Below, one piece after another: positions 1 through 14,400 of a DNA stretch of 64,000 nt. Under the pieces are notes generated by a model. That model was not told the DNA's origin and did not search any database. It saw only the letters and a program-made list of their open reading frames with translations. Positions within the stretch are counted from its first letter, which is position 1; every line of letters begins with the position of its first letter. Location: NCBI GenBank assembly GCA_963965975.1, contig OZ014413.1, positions 7,590,501 through 7,654,500 of the forward strand. Reading direction: 5' to 3'. The stretch is from Xestospongia bergquistia (taxonomy: Eukaryota; Porifera; Demospongiae; Haplosclerida; Petrosiidae). Both the position numbers and the translations under genes were made by a program.

Positions 1-2414
1 ATAGTAATGCTACCTGTATCAACACTGCTGGCAATTTTACATGTACTTGTAACACTGGATATGAAGGAAATGGAGAGTCATGTACAGGTTTGTAGCTTAT
101 TAGTAATATACATGAACATTAATAACGAAATCAAGAGAAATAATGAGTAACTTTAAATATAATATTAATTCCATTTTTTAGACATAGACGAATGCTTTAC
201 TAATACTCATAACTGTGATAGTAATGCTACCTGTATCAACACTGCTGGCAATTTTACATGTACTTGTAACACTGGATATGAAGGAAATGGAGAGTCATGT
301 ACAGGTTTGTAGTTTATTAGTAATATACAAAATCAAGAGAAATAATGGATAATTTTAAATATAATATTAATTCCATTTTTTAGACATAGATGAATGCTTA
401 ACTAATACTCATAACTGTGATAGTAATGCTACCTGTATCAACACTGCTGGTAATTTTACTTGTACTTGTAAGACTGGATATGAAGGAAACGGAGAGTTGT
501 GTACAGGTTTGTAGTTTATTAGTAATATACATGAACATTAATAACGAAATCAAGAGAAATAATGAGTAATTTTAAATATAATATTAATTCCATTCTTTAG
601 ACATAGACGAATGCTTTACTAATACTCATAGCTGTGATAGTAATGCTACCTGTATCAACACTGCTGGCAATTTCACATGTACTTGTAACACTGGATATAA
701 AGGAAACGGAGAGTCATGTACAGGTGTGTAATTTATTAGCAATATACATGAACATTAATAACAAAATTAAGACAAATAATAAGTAAGTTTTATGTAATAT
801 TAATTCCATTCTTTAGACATAGATGAATGCTTAACTAATACTCATAACTGTGATAGTGATGCTACCTGTATCAACACTGCTGGCAATTTCACATGTACTT
901 GTAACACTGGATATGAAGGAAATGGAGAGTCATGTACAGGTTTGTAGTTTATTAGTAATATACAAAATCAAGAGAAATAATGGATAATTTTAAATATAAT
1001 ATTAATTCCATTTTTTAGACATAGATGAATGCTTAACTAATACTCATAACTGTGATAGAAATGCTACCTGTATCAACACTGCTGGCAATTTCACATGTAC
1101 TTGTAAGACTGGATATGAAGGAAATGGAGAGTTGTGTACAGGTTTGTAGTTTATTAGTAATATACATGAACATTAATAACAAAATCAAGGGAAAATAGGT
1201 AATTTTAAATATAATATTAATTCCATTCTTTAGACATAGACGAATGCTTTACTAATACTCATAACTGTGATAGTAATGCTACCTGTATCAACACTGCTGG
1301 CAATTTCACATGTACTTGTAACACTGGATATGAAGGAAATGGAGAGTTGTGTACAGGTTTGTAGTTTATTAGTAATATACATTAACATTAATAACAAAAT
1401 CAAGAGAAATAATGAGTAATTTTTATGTAATATTAATTTCATTCTTAGACATTGATGAATGCTTAACTGATACTCATAACTGTGATATTATTTCTACTTG
1501 TATCAACACTGCTGGAAGTTTCACATGTACTGAATATGAAGGAAGTGGACAGTCATCTACAGGTTTTTCTTTTATTAAATTAGACAAATTTTTTGTCAAT
1601 ATTGCATATACTGATCATTAATCTCAAAAACCAAGGTAGACTTGCTCATTCATTTTCTAGATGTAGATGAATGTTCTACTAATAGTCATAACTGTGATAC
1701 TAATGCTACATGTACCAAAACTGCCAGTAATTTTACTTGTACATGTAACACTGGATATGAAGGAAATGGCCAGTTATGTACAGGTTTGTAGTTTATCAGA
1801 TATATACAAGCTCACTTAGAAGAAGTCAAGAAAACTATTGTCCGTTTATTATCATAATGTGAATTATCTTTAGACATAGATGAATGTTCAACTAATACTC
1901 ATAGCTGTGATAGTAATGCTACCTGTATCAACACTGCTGGCAATTTCACATGTACTTGTAACACTGGATATAAAGGAAACGGAGAGTCATGTACAGGTGT
2001 GTAATTTATTAGCAATATACATGAACATTAATAACAAAATTAAGACAAATAATAAGTAAGTTTTATGTAATATTAATTCCATTCTTTAGACATAGATGAA
2101 TGCTTAACTAATACTCATAACTGTGATAGTGATGCTACCTGTATCAACACTGCTGGCAATTTCACATGTACTTGTAACACTGGATATGAAGGAAATGGAG
2201 AGTCATGTACAGGTTTGTAGTTTATTAGTAATATACAAAATCAAGAGAAATAATGGATAATTTTAAATATAATATTAATTCCATTTTTTAGACATAGATG
2301 AATGCTTAACTAATACTCATAACTGTGATAGAAATGCTACCTGTATCAACACTGCTGGCAATTTCACATGTACTTGTAAGACTGGATATGAAGGAAATGG
2401 AGAGTTGTGTACAG
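1..2414 (+). CDS. EGF exons 1-12 (left end of visible array)
   Basis: Exon starts: 1 (partial, ends 87), 182, 384, 601, 817, 1019, 1234, 1449 (114-nt variant), 1661, 1874, 2090, 2292. A standard exon is 123 nt, opens with DIDEC, DVDEC or DINEC, and has six cysteines at module positions 5, 12, 18, 27, 29 and 40. It fits the calcium-binding EGF signature D-x-D/N-E-C and the Asx-hydroxylation pattern C-x-N-x4-F-x-C-x-C. Most modules carry two N-glycosylation sequons (NAT and NFT). Exons at 182-817 are in register with those at 7602-8237 (offset 7,420). Segments near 620-1140 recur near 1893-2413 (offset 1,273), and those near 1400-1890 recur near 2460-2940 (offset 1,058), so nested unequal exchanges built this part. 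Confidence 0.85.
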
Positions 2415-5400
2415 GTTTGTAGTTTATTAGTAATATACAATAACATTAATAACAAAATCAAGAGAAATAATGAGTAATTTTTATGTAATATTAATTTCAT
2501 TCTTAGACATTGATGAATGCTTAACTGATACTCATAACTGTGATATTATTTCTACTTGTATCAACACTGCTGGAAGTTTCACATGTACTGAATATGAAGG
2601 AAGTGGACAGTCATCTACAGGTTTTTCTTTTATTAAATTAGACAAATTTTTTGTCAATATTGCATATACTGATCATTAATCTCAAAAACCAAGGTAGACT
2701 TGCTCATTCATTTTCTAGATGTAGATGAATGTTCTACTAATAGTCATAACTGTGATACTAATGCTACATGTACCAAAACTGCCAGTAATTTTACTTGTAC
2801 ATGTAACACTGGATATGAAGGAAATGGCCAGTTATGTACAGGTTTGTAGTTTATCAGATATATACAAGCTCACTTAGAAGAAGTCAAGAAAACTATTGTC
2901 CGTTTATTATCATAATGTGAATTATCTTTAGACATAGATGAATGTTCAACTAATAGTCATAACTGTGATGGTAATGCTACCTGTATCAACACTGCTGGCA
3001 ATTTTACATGTACTTGTAACACTGGATATGAAGGAAATGGAGAGTCATGTACAGGTTTGTAGTTTATTAGTAATATACATGAACATTAATAACAAAATCA
3101 AGAGAAATAATGAGTAATTTTAAATATAATATTAATTCCATTTTTTTAGACATAGATGAATGCTTAACTAATATTCATAACTGTAATAGTAATACTACCT
3201 GTATCAACACTGCTGGAAGTTTCACATGTACTGAATATGAAGAAAGTGGACAGTCATCTACAGGTTTTTCATTTATTAAATTAGACAAATTCTTTGTCAA
3301 TATTGCATATACTGATCATTAATCATTAATATACACGAACGTTAATACCAAAATGACAATAATAATGAACAAGTTTTAATATAATATTACTCCAATTCTT
3401 TAGACATAAATGAATGTTTAACTAATAGTCATAACTGTGATAGTAATGCTACCTGTATCAACGCTGCTGGCACTTTCACATGTACTTGTAACACTGGATA
3501 TGAAGGAAATGGAGAGTTGTGTACAGGTTTGTAGCTTATTAGTAATATACATGAACATTAATAATGAAATCAAGAGAAATAATAGGTAATTTTAAATATA
3601 ATATTAATTCCATTTTTTAGACATAGACGAATGCTTTACTAATACTCATAACTGTGATAGTAATGCTACCTGTATCAACACTGCTGGCAATTTCACATGT
3701 ACTTGTAACACTGGATATGAAGGAAATGGAGAGTTGTGTACAGGTTTGTAGTTTATTAGTAATATACATTAACATTAATAACAAAATCTAGAGAAATAAT
3801 TAGTAAGTTTTATGTAATATTAATTTCATTCTTAGACATTGATGAATGCTTAACTGATACTCATAACTGTGATATTATTTCTACTTGTATCAACACTGCT
3901 GGAAGTTTCACATGTACTGAATATGAAGGAAGTGGACAGTCATCTACAGGTTTTTCTTTTATTAAATTAGACAATTTTTTTGTCAATATTGCATATACTG
4001 ATCATTAATCTCAAAAACCAAGGTAGACTTGCTCATTCATTTTCTAGATGTAGATGAATGTTCTACTAATAGTCATAACTGTGATACTAATGCTACATGT
4101 ACCAAAACTGCCAGTAATTTTACTTGTACATGTAACACTGGATATGAAGGAAATGGCCAGTTATGTACAGGTTTGTAGTTTATCAGATATATGAAAGCTC
4201 ACTTAGAAGAAGTCAAGAAAACTATTATCCGTTTATTATCATAATGTGAATTATCTTTAGACATAGATGAATGTTCAACTAATAGTCATAACTGTGATGG
4301 TAATGCTACCTGTATCAACACTGCTGGCAATTTTACATGTACTTGTAACACTGGATATGAAGGAAATGGAGAGTCATGTACAGGTTTGTAGCTTGTTAGT
4401 AATATACATGAACATTAATAACAAAATCAAGAGCAATAATGAGTAATTTTAAATATAATATTAATTCCATTTTTTAGACATAGACGAATGCTTTACTAAT
4501 ACTCATAACTGTAATAGTAATACTACCTGTATCAACACTGCTGGCAATTTCACATGTACTGAATATGAAGAAAGTGGACAGTCATCTACAGGTTTTTCAT
4601 TTATTAAATTAGACAAATTCTTTGTCAATATTGCATATACTGATCATTAATCATTAATATACACGAACGTTAATACCAAAATGACAAAAATAATGAACAA
4701 GTTTTAATATAATATTATTCCAATTCTTTAGACATAAATGAATGTTTAACTAATAGTCATAACTGTGATAGTAATGCTACCTGTATCAACACTGCTGGCA
4801 ATTTGACATGTACTTGTAACACTGGATATGAAGGAAATGGAGAGTCATGTACAGGTTTGTCGCTTATTAGTAATATACATGAACATTAATAACAAAATCA
4901 AGAGAAATAATGGGTAATTTTAAATATAATATTAATTCCATTTTTTAGACATAGACGAATGCTTTACTAATACTCATAACTGTGATAGTAATGCTACCTG
5001 TATCAACACTGCTGGCAATTTTACATGTACTTGTAACACTGGATATGAAGGAAATGGAGAGTCATGTACAGGTTTGTAGTTTATTAGTAATATACAAAAT
5101 CAAGAGAAATAATGGATAATTTTAAATATAATATTAATTCCATTTTTTAGACATAGATGAATGCTTAACTAATACTCATAACTGTGATAGTAATGCTACC
5201 TGTATCAACACTGCTGGTAATTTTACTTGTACTTGTAACACTGGATATGAAGGAAATGGAGAGTCATGTACAGGTTTGTAGCTTATTATTAATATACATG
5301 AACATTAATTACAAAATCAAGAGCAATAATGAGTAATTTTAAATATAATATTAATTCCATTTTTTTAGACATAGATGAATGCTTAACTAATATTCATAAC

Positions 5401-8400
5401 TGTAATAGTAATACTACCTGTATCAACACTGCTGGAAGTTTCACATGTACTGAATATGAAGAAAGTGGACAGTCATCTACAGGTTTTTCATTTATTAAAT
5501 TAGACAAATTCTTTGTCAATATTGCATATACTGATCGTTAATCATTAATATACACGAACGTTAATACCAAAATGACAAAAATAATGAACAAGTTTTAATA
5601 TAATATTACTCCAATTCTTTAGACATAAATGAATGTTTAACTAATACTCATAACTGTGATAGTAATGCTACCTGTATCAACACTGCTGGCACTTTCACAT
5701 GTATTTGTAACACTGGATATGAAGGAAATGGAGAGTTGTGTACAGGTTTGTAGCTTATTAGTAATATACATGAACATTAATAACAAAATCAAGAGAAATA
5801 TTGGTTAATTTTAAATTTGATATTAATTCCATTCTTTAGACATAGACGAATGCTTAACTAATACTCATAACTGTGATAGTAAAGCTACCTGTATTAACAC
5901 TGCTGGTAACTTTACATGTACTTGTAACACTGGATATGAAGGAAATGGAGAGTTGTGTACAGGTTTGTATTTTATTAGTAATATACATGAACATTAATAA
6001 CGAAATCAAGAGAAATAATGAGTAATTTTAAATATAATATTAATTCCATTCTTTAGACATAGACGAATGCTTTACTAATACTCATAGCTGTGATAGTAAT
6101 GCTACCTGTATCAACACTGCTGGCAATTTCACATGTACTTGTAACACTGGATATAAAGGAAACGGAGAGTCATGTACAGGTGTGTAGTTTATTAGCAATA
6201 TACATGAACATTAATAACAAAATTAAGACAAATAATAAGTAAGTTTTATGTAATATTAATTCCATTCTTTAGACATAGATGAATGCTTAACTAATACTCA
6301 TAACTGTGATAGTGATGCTACCTGTATCAACACTGCTGGCAATTTCACATGTACTTGTAACACTGGATATGAAGGAAATGGAGAGTTGTGTACAGGTTTG
6401 TAGTTTATTAGTAATATACATTAACATTAATAACAAAATCAAGAGAAATAATTAGTAAGTTTTATGTAATATTAATTTCATTCTTAGACATTGATGAATG
6501 CTTAACTGATACTCATAACTGTGATATTATTTCTACTTGTATCAACACTGCTGGAAGTTTCACATGTACTGAATATGAAGGAAGTGGACAGTCATCTACA
6601 GGTTTTTCTTTTATTAAATTAGACAAATTTTTTGTCAATAATGCATATACTGATCATTAATCTCAAAAACCAAGGTAGACTTGCTCATTCATTTTCTAGA
6701 TGTAGATGAATGTTCTACTAATAGTCATAACTGTGATACTAATGCTACATGTACCAAAACTGCCAGTAATTTTACTTGTACATGTAACACTGGATATGAA
6801 GGAAATGGCCAGTTATGTACAGGTTTGTAGTTTATCAGATATATACAAGCTCACTTAGAAGAAGTCAAGAAAACTATTATCCGTTTATTATCATAATGTG
6901 AATTATCTTTAGACATAGATGAATGTTCAACTAATAGTCATAACTGTGACGGTAATGCTACCTGTATCAACACTGCTGGCAATTTTACATGTACTTGTAA
7001 CACTGGATATGAAGGAAATGGAGAGTCATGTACAGGTTTGAAGCTTATTAGTAATATACATGAACATTAATAACAAAATCAAGAGCAATAATGAGTAATT
7101 TTAAATATAATATTAATTCCATTTTTTTAGACATAGATGAATGCTTAACTAATACTCATAACTGTAATAGTAATACTACCTGTATCAACACTGCTGGAAG
7201 TTTCACATGTACTGAATATGAAGAAAGTGGACAGTCATCTACAGGTTTTTCATTTATTAAATTAGACAAATTCTTTGTCAATATTGCATATACTGATCAT
7301 TAATCATTAATATACACGAACGTTAATACCAAAATGACAAAAATAATGAACAAGTTTTAATATAATATTACTCCAATTCTTTAGACATAAATGAATGTTT
7401 AACTAATAGTCATAACTGTGATAGTAATGCTACCTGTATCAACACTGCTGGCAATTTTACATGTACTTGTAACACTGGATATGAAGGAAATGGAGAGTCA
7501 TGTACAGGTTTGTAGCTTATTAGTAATATACATGAACATTAATAACGAAATCAAGAGAAATAATGAGTAATTTTAAATATAATATTAATTCCATTTTTTA
7601 GACATAGACGAATGCTTTACTAATACTCATAACTGTGATAGTAATGCTACCTGTATCAACACTGCTGGCAATTTTACATGTACTTGTAACACTGGATATG
7701 AAGGAAATGGAGAGTCATGTACAGGTTTGTAGTTTATTAGTAATATACAAAATCAAGAGAAATAATGGATAATTTTAAATATAATATTAATTCCATTTTT
7801 TAGACATAGATGAATGCTTAACTAATACTCATAACTGTGATAGTAATGCTACCTGTATCAACACTGCTGGTAATTTTACTTGTACTTGTAAGACTGGATA
7901 TGAAGGAAATGGAGAGTTGTGTACAGGTTTGTAGTTTATTAGTAATATACATGAACATTAATAACGAAATCAAGAGAAATAATGAGTAATTTTAAATATA
8001 ATATTAATTCCATTCTTTAGACATAGACGAATGCTTTACTAATACTCATAACTGTGATAGTAATGCTACCTGTATCAACACTGCTGGCAATTTCACATGT
8101 ACTTGTAACACTGGATATAAAGGAAACGGAGAGTCATGTACAGGTGTGTAGTTTATTAGCAATATACATGAACATTAATAACAAAATTAAGACAAATAAT
8201 AAGTAAGTTTTATGTAATATTAATTCCATTCTTTAGACATAGATGAATGCTTAACTAATACTCATAACTGTGATAGTGATGCTACCTGTATCAACACTGC
8301 TGGCAATTTCACATGTACTTGTAACACTGGATATGAAGGAAATGGAGAGTCATGTACAGGTTTGTAGTTTATTAGTAATATACATGAACATTAATAACAA

Positions 8401-11400
8401 AATCAAGGGAAAAATAGGTAATTTTAAATATAATATTAATTCCATTCTTTAGACATAGACGAATGCTTTACTAATACTCATAACTGTGATAGTAATGCTA
8501 CCTGTATCAACACTGCTGGCAATTTCACATGTACTTGTAACACTGGATATGAAGGAAATGGAGAGTTGTGTACAGGTTTGTAGTTTATTAGTAATATACA
8601 TTAACATTAATAACAAAATCAAGAGAAATAATTAGTAAGTTTTATGTAATATTAATTTCATTCTTAGACATTGATGAATGCTTAACTGATACTCATAACT
8701 GTGATATTATTTCTACTTGTATCAACACTGCTGGAAGTTTCACATGTACTGAATATGAAGGAAGTGGACAGTCATCTACAGGTTTTTCTTTTATTAAATT
8801 AGACAAATTTTTTGTCAATATTGCATATACTGATCATTAATCTCAAAAACCAAGGTAGACTTGCTCATTCATTTTCTAGATGTAGATGAATGTTCTACTA
8901 ATAGTCATAACTGTGATACTAATGCTACATGTACCAAAACTGCCAGTAATTTTACTTGTACATGTAACACTGGATATGAAGGAAATGGCCAGTTATGTAC
9001 AGGTTTGTAGTTTATCAGATATATACAAGCTCACTTAGAAGAAGTCAAGAAAACTATTGTCCGTTTATTATCATAATGTGAATTATCTTTAGACATAGAT
9101 GAATGTTCAACTAATAGTCATAACTGTGATGGTAATGCTACCTGTATCAACACTGCTGGCAATTTTACATGTACTTGTAACACTGGATATGAAGGAAATG
9201 GAGAGTCATGTACAGGTTTGTAGTTTATTAGTAATATACATGAACATTAATAACAAAATCAAGAGAAATAATGAGTAATTTTAAATATAATATTAATTCC
9301 ATTTTTTTAGACATAGATGAATGCTTAACTAATATTCATAACTGTAATAGTAATACTACCTGTATCAACACTGCTGGAAGTTTCACATGTACTGAATATG
9401 AAGAAAGTGGACAGTCATCTACAGGTTTTTCATTTATTAAATTAGACAAATTCTTTGTCAATATTGCATATACTGATCATTAATCATTAATATACACGAA
9501 CGTTAATACCAAAATGACAATAATAATGAACAAGTTTTAATATAATATTACTCCAATTCTTTAGACATAAATGAATGTTTAACTAATAGTCATAACTGTG
9601 ATAGTAATGCTACCTGTATCAACGCTGCTGGCACTTTCACATGTACTTGTAACACTGGATATGAAGGAAATGGAGAGTTGTGTACAGGTTTGTAGCTTAT
9701 TAGTAATATACATGAACATTAATAATGAAATCAAGAGAAATAATAGGTAATTTTAAATATAATATTAATTCCATTTTTTAGACATAGACGAATGCTTTAC
9801 TAATACTCATAACTGTGATAGTAATGCTACCTGTATCAACACTGCTGGCAATTTCACATGTACTTGTAACACTGGATATGAAGGAAATGGAGAGTTGTGT
9901 ACAGGTTTGTAGTTTATTAGTAATATACATTAACATTAATAACAAAATCTAGAGAAATAATTAGTAAGTTTTATGTAATATTAATTTCATTCTTAGACAT
10001 TGATGAATGCTTAACTGATACTCATAACTGTGATATTATTTCTACTTGTATCAACACTGCTGGAAGTTTCACATGTACTGAATATGAAGGAAGTGGACAG
10101 TCATCTACAGGTTTTTCTTTTATTAAATTAGACAATTTTTTTGTCAATATTGCATATACTGATCATTAATCTCAAAAACCAAGGTAGACTTGCTCATTCA
10201 TTTTCTAGATGTAGATGAATGTTCTACTAATAGTCATAACTGTGATACTAATGCTACATGTACCAAAACTGCCAGTAATTTTACTTGTACATGTAACACT
10301 GGATATGAAGGAAATGGCCAGTTATGTACAGGTTTGTAGTTTATCAGATATATGAAAGCTCACTTAGAAGAAGTCAAGAAAACTATTATCCGTTTATTAT
10401 CATAATGTGAATTATCTTTAGACATAGATGAATGTTCAACTAATAGTCATAACTGTGATGGTAATGCTACCTGTATCAACACTGCTGGCAATTTTACATG
10501 TACTTGTAACACTGGATATGAAGGAAATGGAGAGTCATGTACAGGTTTGTAGCTTGTTAGTAATATACATGAACATTAATAACAAAATCAAGAGCAATAA
10601 TGAGTAATTTTAAATATAATATTAATTCCATTTTTTAGACATAGACGAATGCTTTACTAATACTCATAACTGTAATAGTAATACTACCTGTATCAACACT
10701 GCTGGCAATTTCACATGTACTGAATATGAAGAAAGTGGACAGTCATCTACAGGTTTTTCATTTATTAAATTAGACAAATTCTTTGTCAATATTGCATATA
10801 CTGATCATTAATCATTAATATACACGAACGTTAATACCAAAATGACAAAAATAATGAACAAGTTTTAATATAATATTATTCCAATTCTTTAGACATAAAT
10901 GAATGTTTAACTAATAGTCATAACTGTGATAGTAATGCTACCTGTATCAACACTGCTGGCAATTTGACATGTACTTGTAACACTGGATATGAAGGAAATG
11001 GAGAGTCATGTACAGGTTTGTCGCTTATTAGTAATATACATGAACATTAATAACAAAATCAAGAGAAATAATGGGTAATTTTAAATATAATATTAATTCC
11101 ATTTTTTAGACATAGACGAATGCTTTACTAATACTCATAACTGTGATAGTAATGCTACCTGTATCAACACTGCTGGCAATTTTACATGTACTTGTAACAC
11201 TGGATATGAAGGAAATGGAGAGTCATGTACAGGTTTGTAGTTTATTAGTAATATACAAAATCAAGAGAAATAATGGATAATTTTAAATATAATATTAATT
11301 CCATTTTTTAGACATAGATGAATGCTTAACTAATACTCATAACTGTGATAGTAATGCTACCTGTATCAACACTGCTGGTAATTTTACTTGTACTTGTAAC

Positions 11401-14400
11401 ACTGGATATGAAGGAAATGGAGAGTCATGTACAGGTTTGTAGCTTATTATTAATATACATGAACATTAATTACAAAATCAAGAGCAATAATGAGTAATTT
11501 TAAATATAATATTAATTCCATTTTTTTAGACATAGATGAATGCTTAACTAATATTCATAACTGTAATAGTAATACTACCTGTATCAACACTGCTGGAAGT
11601 TTCACATGTACTGAATATGAAGAAAGTGGACAGTCATCTACAGGTTTTTCATTTATTAAATTAGACAAATTCTTTGTCAATATTGCATATACTGATCGTT
11701 AATCATTAATATACACGAACGTTAATACCAAAATGACAAAAATAATGAACAAGTTTTAATATAATATTACTCCAATTCTTTAGACATAAATGAATGTTTA
11801 ACTAATACTCATAACTGTGATAGTAATGCTACCTGTATCAACACTGCTGGCACTTTCACATGTATTTGTAACACTGGATATGAAGGAAATGGAGAGTTGT
11901 GTACAGGTTTGTAGCTTATTAGTAATATACATGAACATTAATAACAAAATCAAGAGAAATATTGGTTAATTTTAAATTTGATATTAATTCCATTCTTTAG
12001 ACATAGACGAATGCTTAACTAATACTCATAACTGTGATAGTAAAGCTACCTGTATTAACACTGCTGGTAACTTTACATGTACTTGTAACACTGGATATGA
12101 AGGAAATGGAGAGTTGTGTACAGGTTTGTATTTTATTAGTAATATACATGAACATTAATAACGAAATCAAGAGAAATAATGAGTAATTTTAAATATAATA
12201 TTAATTCCATTCTTTAGACATAGACGAATGCTTTACTAATACTCATAGCTGTGATAGTAATGCTACCTGTATCAACACTGCTGGCAATTTCACATGTACT
12301 TGTAACACTGGATATAAAGGAAACGGAGAGTCATGTACAGGTGTGTAGTTTATTAGCAATATACATGAACATTAATAACAAAATTAAGACAAATAATAAG
12401 TAAGTTTTATGTAATATTAATTCCATTCTTTAGACATAGATGAATGCTTAACTAATACTCATAACTGTGATAGTGATGCTACCTGTATCAACACTGCTGG
12501 CAATTTCACATGTACTTGTAACACTGGATATGAAGGAAATGGAGAGTTGTGTACAGGTTTGTAGTTTATTAGTAATATACATTAACATTAATAACAAAAT
12601 CAAGAGAAATAATTAGTAAGTTTTATGTAATATTAATTTCATTCTTAGACATTGATGAATGCTTAACTGATACTCATAACTGTGATATTATTTCTACTTG
12701 TATCAACACTGCTGGAAGTTTCACATGTACTGAATATGAAGGAAGTGGACAGTCATCTACAGGTTTTTCTTTTATTAAATTAGACAAATTTTTTGTCAAT
12801 ATTGCATATACTGATCATTAATCTCAAAAACCAAGGTAGACTTGCTCATTCATTTTCTAGATGTAGATGAATGTTCTACTAATAGTCATAACTGTGATAC
12901 TAATGCTACATGTACCAAAACTGCCAGTAATTTTACTTGTACATGTAACACTGGATATGAAGGAAATGGCCAGTTATGTACAGGTTTGTAGTTTATCAGA
13001 TATATACAAGCTCACTTAGAAGAAGTCAAGAAAACTATTATCCGTTTATTATCATAATGTGAATTATCTTTAGACATAGATGAATGTTCAACTAATAGTC
13101 ATAACTGTGACGGTAATGCTACCTGTATCAACACTGCTGGCAATTTTACATGTACTTGTAACACTGGATATGAAGGAAATGGAGAGTCATGTACAGGTTT
13201 GAAGCTTATTAGTAATATACATGAACATTAATAACAAAATCAAGAGCAATAATGAGTAATTTTAAATATAATATTAATTCCATTTTTTTAGACATAGATG
13301 AATGCTTAACTAATACTCATAACTGTAATAGTAATACTACCTGTATCAACACTGCTGGAAGTTTCACATGTACTGAATATGAAGAAAGTGGACAGTCATC
13401 TACAGGTTTTTCATTTATTAAATTAGACAAATTCTTTGTCAATATTGCATATACTGATCATTAATCATTAATATACACGAACGTTAATACCAAAATGACA
13501 AAAATAATGAACAAGTTTTAATATAATATTACTCCAATTCTTTAGACATAAATGAATGTTTAACTAATAGTCATAACTGTGATAGTAATGCTACCTGTAT
13601 CAACACTGCTGGCAATTTTACATGTACTTGTAACACTGGATATGAAGGAAATGGAGAGTCATGTACAGGTTTGTAGCTTATTAGTAATATACATGAACAT
13701 TAATAACGAAATCAAGAGAAATAATGAGTAATTTTAAATATAATATTAATTCCATTTTTTAGACATAGACGAATGCTTTACTAATACTCATAACTGTGAT
13801 AGTAATGCTACCTGTATCAACACTGCTGGCAATTTTACATGTACTTGTAACACTGGATATGAAGGAAATGGAGAGTCATGTACAGGTTTGTAGTTTATTA
13901 GTAATATACAAAATCAAGAGAAATAATGGATAATTTTAAATATAATATTAATTCCATTTTTTAGACATAGATGAATGCTTAACTAATACTCATAACTGTG
14001 ATAGTAATGCTACCTGTATCAACACTGCTGGTAATTTTACTTGTACTTGTAAGACTGGATATGAAGGAAATGGAGAGTTGTGTACAGGTTTGTAGTTTAT
14101 TAGTAATATACATGAACATTAATAACGAAATCAAGAGAAATAATGAGTAATTTTAAATATAATATTAATTCCATTCTTTAGACATAGACGAATGCTTTAC
14201 TAATACTCATAACTGTGATAGTAATGCTACCTGTATCAACACTGCTGGCAATTTCACATGTACTTGTAACACTGGATATAAAGGAAACGGAGAGTCATGT
14301 ACAGGTGTGTAGTTTATTAGCAATATACATGAACATTAATAACAAAATTAAGACAAATAATAAGTAAGTTTTATGTAATATTAATTCCATTCTTTAGACA